This document shows, one piece after another, positions 8,432-17,571 of a stretch of 60,632 bases of DNA; the stretch's first letter is position 1, and each line of letters starts with the position of its first letter. A model generated the notes under the pieces. It made no database searches, was not told the origin of the DNA, and saw only the letters and a list, made by a program, of their open reading frames with translations. The position numbers and the translations under genes are program-made. The DNA is from Allobosea sp. ASV33 (GTDB lineage: Bacteria > Pseudomonadota > Alphaproteobacteria > Rhizobiales > Beijerinckiaceae), in assembly GCF_016428755.1 (NCBI RefSeq), contig NZ_JAELTI010000023.1, positions 1-60,632 of the forward strand. Direction: 5' to 3'.

Positions 8432-9436
8432 TTACTCGCCCGCCGCCTGCCCCTCTTCGACCTCTGCCGGGTCGAAGGAATAGCGCCGCGAGCAGAATTC
8501 GCAGGTGACGCCGAGCTTGCCGTCATCGGCGATCATCGCCTTGCGATCCTCCGGCGCGAAGCCGCGCAGCATCGAGAGCACGCGTTCGCGCGAGCAGCGG
8601 CAGGCCTCATGCACGCTAACCGGCTCAAAGACGCGGGCGCCGCGCTCGTGGAACAGGCGGTAAAGCAGGCGCTCGCTTTCCAGCGTCGGGTCGAGCAGTT
8701 CGTGATCCTCGACCGTCTCGACCAGCGAGCGCGCCTCCATCCAGGCATCGTCCGCGATGCCGTCCGGATCGGTTCCGGCGAGAATCTCATGGCCTTCGGG
8801 CGCGTCGCCGGGATGGATGTCGGCCGCGCGCAGGCGATCCGGCGAATGCGGCATGAACTGCACGAGGATGCCGCCGGCCCGCCATTGCGGTCGCCCGCCG
8901 GTGGTGACGGTGCCGACGCCGAGGCGAACCCGCGTCGGGATCTGCTCGGACTGGCGGAAATACTGATGCGCCGCCTCTTCCAGGCTTTGGCCCTGCAAGG
9001 CGACGATGCCCTGGTAGCGCGTCGTGGCCGAGCCCTGGTCGACGGTCATGGCGAGATGGCCCTCGCCGAGCAACGCGCCGGTCGACACCTTGTCGAGCGC
9101 GATCGCCTCGGCGAGCTTGGCCTCGTCGATATGGGCGACGGCCCGGAAATTGTCGGGCGCGTTGAAATCGACGACCATCATCGGGATGGCGCCGTCGCTC
9201 TTGGTCTGGAGCTGGAAGCGGCCCTCGAACTTGAGCGCCGTGCCGAGCAGCACGGTAAGCGCAGCCGCTTCGCCGAGCACGCGCGAGACGGGCTCGGGAT
9301 AGCCGTGGCGATCGAGGATCGTGTCGATCGACGCACCCAGCCGCACGACGCGGCCGCGCACGTCGAGATCGGGCACGGCGAAGGGAATGACCCGATCGTC
9401 GAGCCCGGCGGCGCCGATGGTGTCGTCCACGGCCAT
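8432..9436 (-). CDS. hslO: Redox-regulated chaperonin Hsp33
   Basis: 334 residues. The N-terminal substrate-binding domain (about 15-230) has GEAAALTVLLGTALKFEGRFQLQTKSDG. The C-terminal redox switch is a zinc-binding set CRCS ... CEFCSRRY, the CxC-X(27-32)-CxxC pattern of Hsp33. Under oxidative unfolding stress it becomes an ATP-independent holdase. The start at ATG 9436 shares one base with the argF stop (TGATG), so translation is coupled. Longer upstream starts would intrude into argF and are not family-like. It is the last gene of argD-argF-hslO, an order I recall from other Rhizobiales. Confidence 0.93.
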   Translation of the reverse strand: MAVDDTIGAAGLDDRVIPFAVPDLDVRGRVVRLGASIDTILDRHGYPEPVSRVLGEAAALTVLLGTALKFEGRFQLQTKSDGAIPMMVVDFNAPDNFRAVAHIDEAKLAEAIALDKVSTGALLGEGHLAMTVDQGSATTRYQGIVALQGQSLEEAAHQYFRQSEQIPTRVRLGVGTVTTGGRPQWRAGGILVQFMPHSPDRLRAADIHPGDAPEGHEILAGTDPDGIADDAWMEARSLVETVEDHELLDPTLESERLLYRLFHERGARVFEPVSVHEACRCSRERVLSMLRGFAPEDRKAMIADDGKLGVTCEFCSRRYSFDPAEVEEGQAAGE

Positions 9437-10359
9437 CAGGCCGCCACTCCGCCGAAGCACCAGGCCAGAATGCCCTTCTGCGCGTGCAGGCGGTTCTCGG
9501 CCTCGTCGAAAACGGCCGATTGCGGACCGTCCATGATCGCGTCCGTGACCTCCTCGCCGCGCGAGGCCGGCAGGCAATGCATGAAGATCGCGTCCTTCTC
9601 GGCGCGCTCCATCAGCCGGTCATCGACCTGATAGGGCCGCAGCAGGTTGTGGCGGGTGCCCTCGTCGTCGTCGCCCATCGAGACCCAGCAATCGGTGATG
9701 ACGCAATCGGCGCCTTCGACCGCTTCCTCGGGATGGTTGGTGAGCTTGATCTTGGCGCCCTGTTTTTTGGCCCAGGCGATCAGGGCCGGCGGGGGGGCCA
9801 GTTCCTCGGGCGTCGCGACGGCCAACTCGAAATCGAGCCGGCCGGCGGCATGGACCCAGGAGGTCAGCACGTTGTTGGTGTCGCCGGTCCAGGCGATGCG
9901 CTTGCCCTCGATCGCGCCCTTGCGCTGCTCGAAGGTCATGACATCGGCCATGACCTGGCATGGATGCTGGCGCTTGGTCAGGCCGTTGATCACCGGGACG
10001 GTGGCGTATTTCGCCATCTCGACCAGCGAATCGTGATCGAGGATGCGGATCATGATCGCGTCGACATAGCGCGACAGCACGCGGGCGGTGTCGGCGATGG
10101 TCTCGCGCTCGCCGAGCTCGATCTCATGGCCGGCGACCATCATCGGCGATCCCCCGAGCTCGCGGATGCCGACATCGAAGGAGACGCGCGTGCGCAAGGA
10201 CGGCTGCTCGAAGATGGTCGCGACGACCTTGCCCTCGAGCAGACGGTCGCCGGCAGCGGCGGGGGTACGGCGTCGCGCCTTGATCTCCTCGCCCGTGCGC
10301 AGGATCGCGCGCAGCTCGCTGCCGGAGAAATCGGAGAGATCGAGGAAATGGCGCGTCAC
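9436..10359 (-). CDS. argF: Ornithine carbamoyltransferase
   Basis: 307 residues, the expected length. The carbamoyl-phosphate site is [13 protein letters not shown] (Ser54, Arg56, Thr57, Arg58), with Gln in place of the Lys of the E. coli FEKxSTRT motif. HPCQ (132-135) and MHCLPASRG carry the remaining active-site residues. It joins ornithine and carbamoyl phosphate to form citrulline. Gene order is argD, a 43 bp gap, argF, then hslO with a one-base overlap, so one transcript is likely. Confidence 0.95.
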   Translation of the reverse strand: MTRHFLDLSDFSGSELRAILRTGEEIKARRRTPAAAGDRLLEGKVVATIFEQPSLRTRVSFDVGIRELGGSPMMVAGHEIELGERETIADTARVLSRYVDAIMIRILDHDSLVEMAKYATVPVINGLTKRQHPCQVMADVMTFEQRKGAIEGKRIAWTGDTNNVLTSWVHAAGRLDFELAVATPEELAPPPALIAWAKKQGAKIKLTNHPEEAVEGADCVITDCWVSMGDDDEGTRHNLLRPYQVDDRLMERAEKDAIFMHCLPASRGEEVTDAIMDGPQSAVFDEAENRLHAQKGILAWCFGGVAA

Positions 10360-10402
10360 GGGCGCTTCCTTCGCTTCGCTGGTGTGGGTCTTGCGGGTGA
10401 AC

Positions 10403-11623
10403 TTATTCGGCAGCCGGGCGCTTCAGCGTGGCCTCGACGGCAGACGCCGTCTTGTCGAGACGCGACACCGCCTCGGCCACATCGGCCTCGGTGATGATCA
10501 GCGGCGGCAGCAGACGCACGACATTGTCGCCGGCACCGACCACGAGCAGGCCGTGGGCGCGGGCTTCGTTGACGAAGTCGGTGTTGAGCGTGTGCAGCTT
10601 GAGGCCGAGCATCAGGCCCTCGCCGCGAATCTCGGCGATAACATCGGGATGCTTGTCCTTGAGCTCGGCCAGCGACTGCTTCAGGCGAAGAGCGATCTGA
10701 CCGACATTCTCGATGAAGCCGGGCGCCAACACCACGTCGAGCACGGCATTACCGACCGCCATGGCGAGCGGGTTGCCGCCGAAGGTGGTGCCGTGCGTGC
10801 CGAGCGTCATGCCCGATGCCGCCTCTTCCGTCGCGAGGCAGGCGCCCATCGGGAAGCCGCCGCCGATGCCCTTGGCGATCGACATGATGTCGGGCGTCAC
10901 GCCGTATTTCTCATGGGCGAAGAACTTACCGGTGCGGCCGACGCCGGTCTGAATCTCGTCGAAGATCAGCATCAGGCCGTGCTCGTCGCAGAGATCGCGC
11001 AGCAGCTTGAGGAAACGGGCCGGGACGGAGCGCAGGCCGCCCTCGCCCTGGATCGGCTCGATCATCAGCGCGGCGGTTTCCGGCGTGATCGCGGCGCGCA
11101 GCGCCTTCTCGTCGTCGAAGGGCACCTGGTCGAACCCGTCGACCTTGGGGCCGAAGCCGTCGATATATTTCTGCTGGCCGCCGGCAGCGATGGTCGCCAG
11201 CGTCCGGCCGTGGAAGGCGCCTTCGAAGGTGATGATGCGGTAGCGCTCGGGATGGCCCTTCGCCGCATGATACTTCCGCGCCATCTTGATGGCGCACTCG
11301 TTCGCCTCGGCGCCCGAATTGGTGAAGAAGACGCGTTCGGCGAAGGTCGCCTCGCAGAGCCGGCGAGCCAGCCGCTCGCCATCGGGCGCGCCATAGAGGT
11401 TGGAGGTGTGCCAGATCTTGCCGGCCTGCTCGGTCAGCGTCTTGACGAGATGCGGATGGGCGTGGCCGAGCGCATTGACCGCGATGCCGGCGCCGAAATC
11501 GAGATAGCGGGTGCCGTCCGCCGTGATCGCCCAAGGGCCTTCGCCGCGCTCGAAGGCGACGGGGGCACGGGCATAGGTCGGGACAAGCACGGACTGGCTG
11601 GCGGAAACAGGGGCGGGAGCCAT
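10403..11623 (-). CDS. argD: Acetylornithine / succinyldiaminopimelate aminotransferase
   Basis: 406 residues, a class III PLP aminotransferase. Visible motifs are [16 protein letters not shown] at the start, [15 protein letters not shown] for phosphate binding, [30 protein letters not shown] with the PLP-pyridine Asp, and [14 protein letters not shown] with the Schiff-base lysine. It acts in arginine synthesis and often also in lysine synthesis. I chose ATG 11623 ([11 protein letters not shown]) with GAGGAT upstream; a longer frame to 11707 has a Pro/Arg/Ser-rich, unconserved start. It is the first gene of the argD-argF-hslO operon, driven by a good promoter at 11852-11880. Confidence 0.94.
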   Translation of the reverse strand: MAPAPVSASQSVLVPTYARAPVAFERGEGPWAITADGTRYLDFGAGIAVNALGHAHPHLVKTLTEQAGKIWHTSNLYGAPDGERLARRLCEATFAERVFFTNSGAEANECAIKMARKYHAAKGHPERYRIITFEGAFHGRTLATIAAGGQQKYIDGFGPKVDGFDQVPFDDEKALRAAITPETAALMIEPIQGEGGLRSVPARFLKLLRDLCDEHGLMLIFDEIQTGVGRTGKFFAHEKYGVTPDIMSIAKGIGGGFPMGACLATEEAASGMTLGTHGTTFGGNPLAMAVGNAVLDVVLAPGFIENVGQIALRLKQSLAELKDKHPDVIAEIRGEGLMLGLKLHTLNTDFVNEARAHGLLVVGAGDNVVRLLPPLIITEADVAEAVSRLDKTASAVEATLKRPAAE

Positions 11624-11776
11624 GGGGCGAAGATCCTCGCGAGGGGGACGGGGTGAGATCGGATTGGCGCTGGACGGAGAACGACGATCCGGGGATGGAC
11701 GCTGCATGATGCAGCCATGATACGACCCGGCGGCGACGTTATCGTCGCACCCAGCTCCTGACCTCTCGTCGCGCCG

Positions 11777-11837
11777 TCATCCGCATCGTCGGGACCTTGA
11801 TCCGCCAAACATAAGCGCCGCCCGAGCATGGGCGGCG
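11777..11837 (-). other. argD leader: strong hairpin plus Arg-containing mini-ORF (tentative)
   Basis: In the leader between the putative promoter and argD, an 8-bp stem (CGCCGCCC/GGGCGGCG, loop of six) lies at 11816-11837. It is followed at once by an ATG at 11812. The 11-codon frame ending at 11777 encodes MFGGSRSRRCG, with AGG, CGA and CGA arginine codons. There is no clear Shine-Dalgarno and no U-run, so this is only a candidate leader peptide. Confidence 0.25.
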
Positions 11838-11851
11838 TCACCTTGTGGATA

Positions 11852-11880
11852 AATATGCTTAAGGCGGCCGCGACTGTCAA
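11852..11880 (-). promoter_or_regulatory. Putative sigma70 promoter of argD-argF-hslO
   Basis: On the minus strand a perfect -35 TTGACA (11875-11880) is followed after 17 bp by CATATT (11852-11857, four of six matches to TATAAT). It lies about 230 bp upstream of the argD start in an AT-rich patch that stands out from its surroundings. Confidence 0.5.
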
Positions 11881-11911
11881 TTGAATGCCGCTGGGGCAGT
11901 GTTGCCGAAAG

Positions 11912-12104
11912 GATTCGCTTGACGGCTCAATCGCGAATCGCCTGGGGAAAAGCCCAATTCGGATTCGGCGACTCTTGTTCGCGAGTCACCGCAGCTTGTA
12001 TGCTCGGCTTCGTCAGATACGACATTTCGTGCGGCGCCTCCTGTACCGTCTGTTGCGGCAGCAACGGCTTTGTCCCAGCGACACAAGCCGCCGGTCCCGG
12101 ATTC
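11912..12104. promoter_or_regulatory. Cluster of GANTC (CcrM methylation) sites upstream of gcrA
   Basis: GATTC at 11912-11916, GAATC at 11935-11939, GATTC at 11962-11966, GACTC at 11970-11974, GAGTC at 11983-11987 and GATTC at 12100-12104. Five sites fall within 76 bp. In Alphaproteobacteria GANTC is methylated by CcrM, and GcrA acts at promoters holding such sites, so this looks like an autoregulatory region for gcrA. Confidence 0.6.
11975..12004 (+). promoter_or_regulatory. Putative gcrA promoter
   Basis: A -35-like TTGTTC (11975-11980) and a -10-like TATGCT (11999-12004) are 18 bp apart. One GANTC site lies within the spacer and another abuts the -35. The leader to the gcrA start would be about 155 nt. 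Confidence 0.4.
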
Positions 12105-12168
12105 CGTCACGAAGCGCCCTTAAAGGCAGGACCCGCGAGGGGCCGGCCGGACAAGACAGGTGATGCGG

Positions 12169-12711
12169 ATGAACGAAGCCGGAGCATGGACGGAAGAGCG
12201 CGTCGAGCAGCTCAAGAAGCTCTGGAGCGACGGGCTGAGCGCCAGCCAGATCGCCGCCGAGCTGGGTAACGTCACGCGCAATGCGGTGATCGGCAAGGTC
12301 CACCGTCTCGGCCTTTCGGGCCGGGCCAAGAGCGCGGCGCAGCCTGCCGCGCCGCGCAACAGCGCCCCGCGCAAGGCGCCGGCCCGCTCGCCGAGCCATC
12401 CGATGGCAACGCCCGCCCCGACGCGCGGCGCCCACGCGCTGGCGCCGGACTTCGCCCCCGAGGCGGAGATCGAGGTCGAAGCCGTGCCCTCGCAATCAGA
12501 GGACGTGGTGATCCCGTTCTCCGAGCGCGTCACCATCATGGACCTGCGCGAATATATGTGCCGCTGGCCGATGGGCGACCCGACGACGCCGGAATTCCGC
12601 TTCTGCGGCGCCCGCTCGCAGACCGGGCTGCCCTATTGCAGCCACCATGCCCGCATCGCCTATCAGCCCGCCGCCGACCGCCGTCGCGACCGGAGCAAGG
12701 TCCGGGCCTGA
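12169..12711 (+). CDS. gcrA: Cell-cycle regulator GcrA
   Basis: 180 residues. The N-terminus (about 7-50) is the GcrA signature: WTEERVEQLKKLWSDGLSA, then SQIAAELGNVTRNAVIGKVHRLGLSGR. It forms the small HTH that recognises DNA near methylated GANTC. A variable Pro/Ala linker follows. The C-terminal sigma70-contacting part has LREYMCRWPMGDP and FRFCGARSQTGLPYCSHHARIAY. GcrA tethers RNA polymerase holoenzyme and activates cell-cycle genes with CcrM. ATG 12169 is chosen because AGGTG sits six bases upstream; in-frame GTG 12160 and ATG 12163 are too close to it. It is divergent from argD, and a terminator follows. Confidence 0.95.
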   Translation: MNEAGAWTEERVEQLKKLWSDGLSASQIAAELGNVTRNAVIGKVHRLGLSGRAKSAAQPAAPRNSAPRKAPARSPSHPMATPAPTRGAHALAPDFAPEAEIEVEAVPSQSEDVVIPFSERVTIMDLREYMCRWPMGDPTTPEFRFCGARSQTGLPYCSHHARIAYQPAADRRRDRSKVRA

Positions 12712-12734
12712 TCGGGTTTCGGAGCACGAATTAG

Positions 12735-12760
12735 AAAACCGGCCGAAAGGCCGGTTTTTT
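12735..12760 (+). terminator. Rho-independent terminator of gcrA
   Basis: Stem AAAACCGGCC/GGCCGGTTTT with a GAAA tetraloop, ending in a run of six T, 24 bp after the gcrA stop. Confidence 0.92.
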
Positions 12761-12779
12761 GTTGTCTGCGTGAAGGGTG

Positions 12780-12883
12780 CGTCATGTTTGGGCTCGTCCC
12801 GAACATCCTCTGCCGGAAGGGGCTCCGTGAGCCTCATCCTGCCTGATTCTCGGGTCTACGCTTCGCTTCGCCCGAGGATGACG
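12780..12883. repeat. Intergenic CGTCAT-family inverted-repeat element, copy B
   Basis: 104 bp, the same length as copy A. The left end is CGTCATGTTTGGGC and the right end GCCCGAGGATGACG. An inner hairpin arm has CTCGGGTCTACGCTTCGCTTCGCCCGAG. It fills the gap between the gcrA terminator and the 3' end of aapM. Confidence 0.75.
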
Positions 12884-12896
12884 GCCGTGGGGATGC

Positions 12897-13940
12897 TCAC
12901 AATCGCCGCTTCTTCTCCAGCGAGCGACTCCAACGCGAGAGAGCGAAGCAGATCAGCCAGTAGATCGCGCCCGAGAAGGCATAGGCCTCCATGTTCATGC
13001 CGACCCAGTTGGGATCGGCAAGCGAGGCCTGTGCGATGCCGAGCAGGTCGAGGATCGAGACGACTAGGACCAGCGTGGTGTTCTTGATCAGGGCGATGAA
13101 TTCGTTGGTCATCGCCGGCAGCGAGATGCGCAAGGCCTGCGGCAGGACGATCAGCCCCGTCGCCTTCCAGTAGGGGAGGCCGAGCGCGGTCGCGGCCTCG
13201 CGCTGGCCCCTGGGCAGGGCCTGCAGGCCGCCCCGCACCGCTTCCGCCATATAGGCAGCGATGACGAAGCCGAGCCCGATCACGGCGCGCGCTAATCGGT
13301 CGATGCCGATGCCGCCGGGCAGGATCAAGGGCAGCAGGAGCGAGGCCAGGAAGATCACCGCGATGATCGGCACGCCGCGCCAGAACTCGATGAAGATCAC
13401 GCTGATCAGCCGGATGATCCTGAGTTCCGACTGCCGGCCGAGAGCGAAGAGAATGCCGAGCGGGATCGCGATCAGGCTCGAATAGATCGAGATGAACAGT
13501 GTGAGCATCAGCCCGCCCCAGTCGCGCGTCTCGACGTAAGTCAGGCCGAAGCCGCCGGAGAGCAGCCAGATGCCGAGCGGCGGCAGGATGACGAGCATCG
13601 CCAGCGCGAGCTTCAGCCGGAGGCGCTGCGGCGCCAGGACGACCGAGGCGATGCCCAGCACGAAGGCGATGCCGGCGATATCGACACGCCAGCGCTGATC
13701 GACGGGGTAGAGCCCGTACATGAATTGGCCGAAGCGCGCGCGGATGAAGACCCAGCAGGCACCGCCGGGCACGCAGTCGGCCCGCGTCGAGCCGACCCAG
13801 GTCGCGTCGATTACGGCCCAGCGGATCAGCGGAATGGCGATCCAGGCGATCAGCACGACCAGCACCACGCTGGTGAAGCCGGTGAAAGGCGTGCCGAACA
13901 GGCGCTCGCGCCAGAGGGAGCGGGAGGAGGTGCGGGTCAT
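12897..13940 (-). CDS. aapM: General L-amino acid ABC transporter, permease AapM
   Basis: 347 residues, an inner-membrane permease of the HisM/polar amino-acid family. About eight hydrophobic segments are visible, with a periplasmic stretch (about 45-80) that contains a Cys pair. The ATPase-contacting EAA loop reads EAVRGGLQALPRGQREAATALGLP, split here by normal spacing. It pairs with AapQ to form the channel. Its ATG overlaps the aapQ stop by four bases (ATGA). In rhizobial aap operons aapP (ATPase) follows aapM; here a repeat and the convergent gcrA follow instead. Confidence 0.9.
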   Translation of the reverse strand: MTRTSSRSLWRERLFGTPFTGFTSVVLVVLIAWIAIPLIRWAVIDATWVGSTRADCVPGGACWVFIRARFGQFMYGLYPVDQRWRVDIAGIAFVLGIASVVLAPQRLRLKLALAMLVILPPLGIWLLSGGFGLTYVETRDWGGLMLTLFISIYSSLIAIPLGILFALGRQSELRIIRLISVIFIEFWRGVPIIAVIFLASLLLPLILPGGIGIDRLARAVIGLGFVIAAYMAEAVRGGLQALPRGQREAATALGLPYWKATGLIVLPQALRISLPAMTNEFIALIKNTTLVLVVSILDLLGIAQASLADPNWVGMNMEAYAFSGAIYWLICFALSRWSRSLEKKRRL

Positions 13941-15100
13941 CGCGTCACCAGGGCGATGCGGGCATTGTACCAGTTCATCAGCGCCGACACGGCGAGGCCG
14001 ATGACGAGATAGACCGCGAGCGTCATGGCGATGATCTCGATCGCCTGGCCGGTATTGTTGAGCGCCGAGCCCATGAACAGGCTGACCACGTCGGGATAGG
14101 CGATGGCCGCGCCGAAGGACGAGTTCTTGAGCACGTTGAGATATTGGTTGGTCAAGGGCGGGGTCATCACGCGCAAGGCCTGCGGGATGACGACGAGGCT
14201 TAGGATGCGGCCGGGCCGGAGGCCCAATGCAGAAGCGGCCTCGCTCTGGCCCTTGGCCACGGATTCGATGCCGCCGCGCACGATCTCGGCGATGAAGCCG
14301 GCGGTATAGGTGACGAGCGCGGCGAGCAACGCGACGAATTCAGGGATGACGACGAAGCCGCCGCGATAGTTGAAACCGCGCAGCACCGGAATATCCCAGC
14401 GCGTGGCGAGGCTGGCCCAGGCGATCGCGAGCGCCGGGACCACGAGGATCAGGCCGATACCCATGGCAAGCAGCGGCGCGTCCTGCCCGGTCCGTTCCTT
14501 GCGCTTGCGCGCCCAGGCGCTGGCCAGCCAGTAGCCGACCCAGGACACCAGGATCGCCAGCGCCGCCCAGCGGAAATTATCGGGCGCATCCGGCAGCGGA
14601 ATGGTGATGCCGCGGTTGTTGAGGAAGGCGACGCCGAACAGGCCGATGCTCTGGCGCGGCTGCGGCAGGGCGGCGATGACGCCGAAATACCAGAACAGCA
14701 CGAAGAACAGCAGCGGGATGTTGCGGACGAACTCGATATAGGCCCCGGCGATGGTCGAGAGCAGCCAGTGCGAGGACAGGCGCGCGATGCCCAGCGCGAA
14801 GCCGAGCAGCGTCGCAAGCACGATCGCGATCACGCTCACCAGCATGGTGTTGGCGACGCCGACCCAGAACAGCGCGAGGATATTGTCGGACTGGGTGTAG
14901 CCGGTCAGGACGAAAGGCACCTCGATGCCCGATGTCCGCCAGAGGAAGTCGAAGCCCGAGGCGATGCCGGCCTTGACCATGTTCTCCGAGGCATTGCGCA
15001 CGAAGAACACCGTGAGGCCGACGAGCAGCAGGATCAGGGCGATCTGGTAGAACCAGTCCCGGACGCGCTTGTCGTTGATGAAGGATAGAACCTGGGCCAA
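13937..15100 (-). CDS. aapQ: General L-amino acid ABC transporter, permease AapQ
   Basis: 387 residues. An N-terminal membrane anchor (about 18-40) precedes the large insert seen in AapQ, and the EAA loop (EIVRGGIESVAKGQSEAAS) sits in the C-terminal third. The start is set at TTG 15100 because GGAGG lies seven bases upstream and the protein then begins MAQVLSFINDKRVRDW, as in relatives. The ATG at 15178 would place 26 unrelated residues inside repeat copy C. It is translationally coupled to aapM. Confidence 0.9.
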   Translation of the reverse strand: MAQVLSFINDKRVRDWFYQIALILLLVGLTVFFVRNASENMVKAGIASGFDFLWRTSGIEVPFVLTGYTQSDNILALFWVGVANTMLVSVIAIVLATLLGFALGIARLSSHWLLSTIAGAYIEFVRNIPLLFFVLFWYFGVIAALPQPRQSIGLFGVAFLNNRGITIPLPDAPDNFRWAALAILVSWVGYWLASAWARKRKERTGQDAPLLAMGIGLILVVPALAIAWASLATRWDIPVLRGFNYRGGFVVIPEFVALLAALVTYTAGFIAEIVRGGIESVAKGQSEAASALGLRPGRILSLVVIPQALRVMTPPLTNQYLNVLKNSSFGAAIAYPDVVSLFMGSALNNTGQAIEIIAMTLAVYLVIGLAVSALMNWYNARIALVTR

Positions 15101-15138
15101 AGGCGGTCCTCCGGCAGGAGGCTGGGAGGAAAGCCAGC

Positions 15139-15244
15139 CGTCGTTCCGGGCGGAGCGAAGCGGAGACCCGGAATCCATCGTAGGGCCATGCGCGCTACGA
15201 TCGATTCCGGATCGGCGCCGCTACGCGGCTTGTCCGGAATGACG
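15139..15244. repeat. Intergenic CGTCAT-family inverted-repeat element, copy C
   Basis: 106 bp between aapJ and aapQ. The left end is CGTCGTTCCGGGC and the right end GTCCGGAATGACG. Inner hairpin arms include CGGGCGGAGCGAAGCGGAGACCCGG, split around a loop. It lies inside a probable operon and could fold in the mRNA between the binding protein and the permease, a position where repeats often tune relative expression. Confidence 0.7.
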
Positions 15245-15287
15245 GCTGCGCTTCATTGGCGAGCGCAGACGTCCGGGAAGCCCGCTC

Positions 15288-16319
15288 TCACTGGAAGGGC
15301 GGGGTGAAGAGCAGGCCGCCCTTGGTCCAGAGCTGGTTCTGGCCGCGCTCGAGCTTCAGCGGCGAACCCATGCCGACGGTGCGCTCATAGCTTTCGCCGT
15401 AATTCCCGACCTGCTTGATGGCGTTGTACATCCAGTCGTTCGAGAGCCCCATCATCGCGCCGAAGCCACCCTCGGCGCCGAGCAGGCGGCGCACTTCGGT
15501 GTTCTTCGAGTTGGCCTTCATCTCGTCGACATTCTTGGAGGTGACGCCGAGCATCTCCGCCGCGATCGTGCCGTTCAGCACCCAGCGCACGATGAGCTGC
15601 CAGCGCTCGTCGCCCCAGCGGGTCACCGGGCCCTGCGGATCGTTCGAGATCGGCTGGGTCAGGATGACGTGATCGTCGGGGTTCTTGAGCTTGGCGCGCT
15701 GGCCGGCGAGCGCGCCGACGCCGGCGGTATAGGCGTCGCAACGGCCGGCGTCATAGGCCGCGATGGCGTCGTCGTTCTTCTGGAAATTGGTGATCGTGGT
15801 CTTGAGGTTGCGCTCGCGGAACCAGTCGGCGGCGTTCTTCTCCTCGGTCGAGCCGGCGGCGACGCAGACAGAGGCGCCATCGAGGCCGGCGGCATCCTTC
15901 ACGCCGGCCGACTTGCGGACGATGAAGGTCTGGCCCTCGTAGAAATTGATGCCCTGGAAGTTGAGGCCGAGCGTCGCGTTGCGCGAGAAGGTGATGGTCG
16001 AGTTGCGCGAGAGCACGTCGACCTGGCCGGACTGCAGGATCGGCCAGCGCTGCTGCACCGAGGTCGGCGTGTACTTCACCTTGTTGGCATCGCCGAGGAC
16101 GGCCGCGGCGAGCGCCTTGCAGTAATCGACGTCGAGCCCGCTCCACTCGCCCTTGTCATTGGCGAAGGAGAAGCCGGGCAGGCCGAGATGCACGCCGCAT
16201 TCGAGATTGCCGCGCGCCTTGACGGCGTCCAGCGTCGGGCTCGGCGCGAGCTGCTGCGCCTGCGCCATCGAAGCCCCCGCAGCGAGCAGAGCCGCCGCAC
16301 CCAAGATCCTGAACGTCAT
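15288..16319 (-). CDS. aapJ: General L-amino acid-binding periplasmic protein AapJ
   Basis: 343 residues. A cleavable signal peptide (MTFRILGAAALLAAGASMAQA, cut after AQA) is followed by a type II periplasmic binding fold: LDAVKARGNLECGVHLGLPGF, then GLDVDYCKALAAAVLG, SRNSTITFSRN and a hinge region. This matches the BztA/AapJ family, which delivers a broad range of L-amino acids. GGGGAG lies upstream of ATG 16319. It is the first gene of the transporter set and is separated from aapQ by 187 bp holding repeat copy C. Confidence 0.92.
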   Translation of the reverse strand: MTFRILGAAALLAAGASMAQAQQLAPSPTLDAVKARGNLECGVHLGLPGFSFANDKGEWSGLDVDYCKALAAAVLGDANKVKYTPTSVQQRWPILQSGQVDVLSRNSTITFSRNATLGLNFQGINFYEGQTFIVRKSAGVKDAAGLDGASVCVAAGSTEEKNAADWFRERNLKTTITNFQKNDDAIAAYDAGRCDAYTAGVGALAGQRAKLKNPDDHVILTQPISNDPQGPVTRWGDERWQLIVRWVLNGTIAAEMLGVTSKNVDEMKANSKNTEVRRLLGAEGGFGAMMGLSNDWMYNAIKQVGNYGESYERTVGMGSPLKLERGQNQLWTKGGLLFTPPFQ

Positions 16320-16417
16320 GTATCCGTCTCCCCGAAGCCGTCAGCGGCTTTCTGCGTTGAAAACCGACTATGCAACAGGCCTACCGAAAGCGGTAGCGGC
16401 AGAAATGCCAATCCGCG

Positions 16418-17461
16418 TCAGTTGCCGAAAATGGTGTTGAGCTGGCTTCCGACCATGATGAAGGTGGTGCGCTTGGGCACCTCCTTCAGGCGAACCGCGC
16501 CGATATAGGTCATGGCCGAGCGCACGCCGCCCATCAGTTCCTGCATCGTGCCCTCGACCGGGCCGCGATAGGGCACCTCGACGGTCTTGCCTTCGGACGC
16601 GCGGTACTTGGCGACGCCGCCGGAATACTTGTTCATCGCGGTGTCCGAGGACATTCCGTAGAAGGTCATCGCCACCGGCACCTTCTCGCCGTCGTGCTCC
16701 TCGTAGCGGATCTCGCCCTCGCATTCGTCGTGGCCGGCGAGCATGCCGCCCATCATCACGAAATCGGCGCCGCCGCCATAGGCCTTGGCGACATCGCCGG
16801 GCACGGTGAGGCCGCCATCGCCGCAGACGAAGCCCTTCAGGCCATGGGCCGCATCCGCGCATTCGATGATGGCGGAGAGCTGGGGATAGCCGACGCCGGT
16901 CATCTTGCGGGTGGTGCAGACCGAGCCCGGCCCGATGCCGACCTTGACGATGTCCGCGCCGGCGAGGATCAGCGCCTCCGTCATGTCGCCGGTCACGACA
17001 TTGCCGGCCATGATCGCCGCATCCGGGAAGGCGGCGCGCGTCGCCTTGACCGTGTCGACGAATTTCTCGGTATAGCCGTTGGCGACGTCGAGGCAGATCT
17101 TGGTGATCGGCGACTGGGCGTGGACGGCCTTCAGCTTGTCATGGTCGGACTCGGTGGTGCCGAGCGAGTAAAAGGCGTTGGCAGAGCCCGGCTCGCGGAA
17201 GAAAGCGATCAGTTCCTCGGCACTGTAATGCTTGTGCAGGGCGACCATGGCGCCGTGTTTCAGGAGCGCGCGGGCCATGGCCATGGTGCCGACCACGTCC
17301 ATATTGGCGGCGATCAGCGGAAAGCCCGTCCACTCCTTACCGGTATGGGCGAAGCGGAACGAGCGCTCGACATCGACCTCGGCACGGCTGCCCAGCGTCG
17401 AGCGCTTCGGGCGAATCAAGACATCGCGGAAATCGAGCTTCGGATCGTTTTCGATGCGCAT
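16418..17461 (-). CDS. guaC: GMP reductase
   Basis: 347 residues, the same length as E. coli GuaC. It starts [21 protein letters not shown]. The NADPH/IMP barrel is evident, with the catalytic loop [20 protein letters not shown] (Cys182) and [18 protein letters not shown]. There is no CBS pair, which separates it from IMP dehydrogenase. It converts GMP to IMP with loss of ammonia, balancing purine pools. ATG 17461 was chosen by homology; a longer open frame upstream is non-homologous. It stands alone between aapJ and the EamA transporter. Confidence 0.95.
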   Translation of the reverse strand: MRIENDPKLDFRDVLIRPKRSTLGSRAEVDVERSFRFAHTGKEWTGFPLIAANMDVVGTMAMARALLKHGAMVALHKHYSAEELIAFFREPGSANAFYSLGTTESDHDKLKAVHAQSPITKICLDVANGYTEKFVDTVKATRAAFPDAAIMAGNVVTGDMTEALILAGADIVKVGIGPGSVCTTRKMTGVGYPQLSAIIECADAAHGLKGFVCGDGGLTVPGDVAKAYGGGADFVMMGGMLAGHDECEGEIRYEEHDGEKVPVAMTFYGMSSDTAMNKYSGGVAKYRASEGKTVEVPYRGPVEGTMQELMGGVRSAMTYIGAVRLKEVPKRTTFIMVGSQLNTIFGN

Positions 17462-17571
17462 GATCGGCCTCGGGCTGTCTTGCCGCGGGCTCGAGGCCCG
17501 GCGGCCGCACGCGGGAGAGGCGTGCGCCGATTCATAGCGCCCGGGAGGGGAGCGGCGCAATCCCGGGGCGG

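Noticed and set aside
16381..16396. Hairpin CTACCG-AAAG-CGGTAG downstream of guaC as a terminator
   Set aside because: The stem is only six bases and no U-run follows on the minus strand, so it is not a convincing intrinsic terminator.
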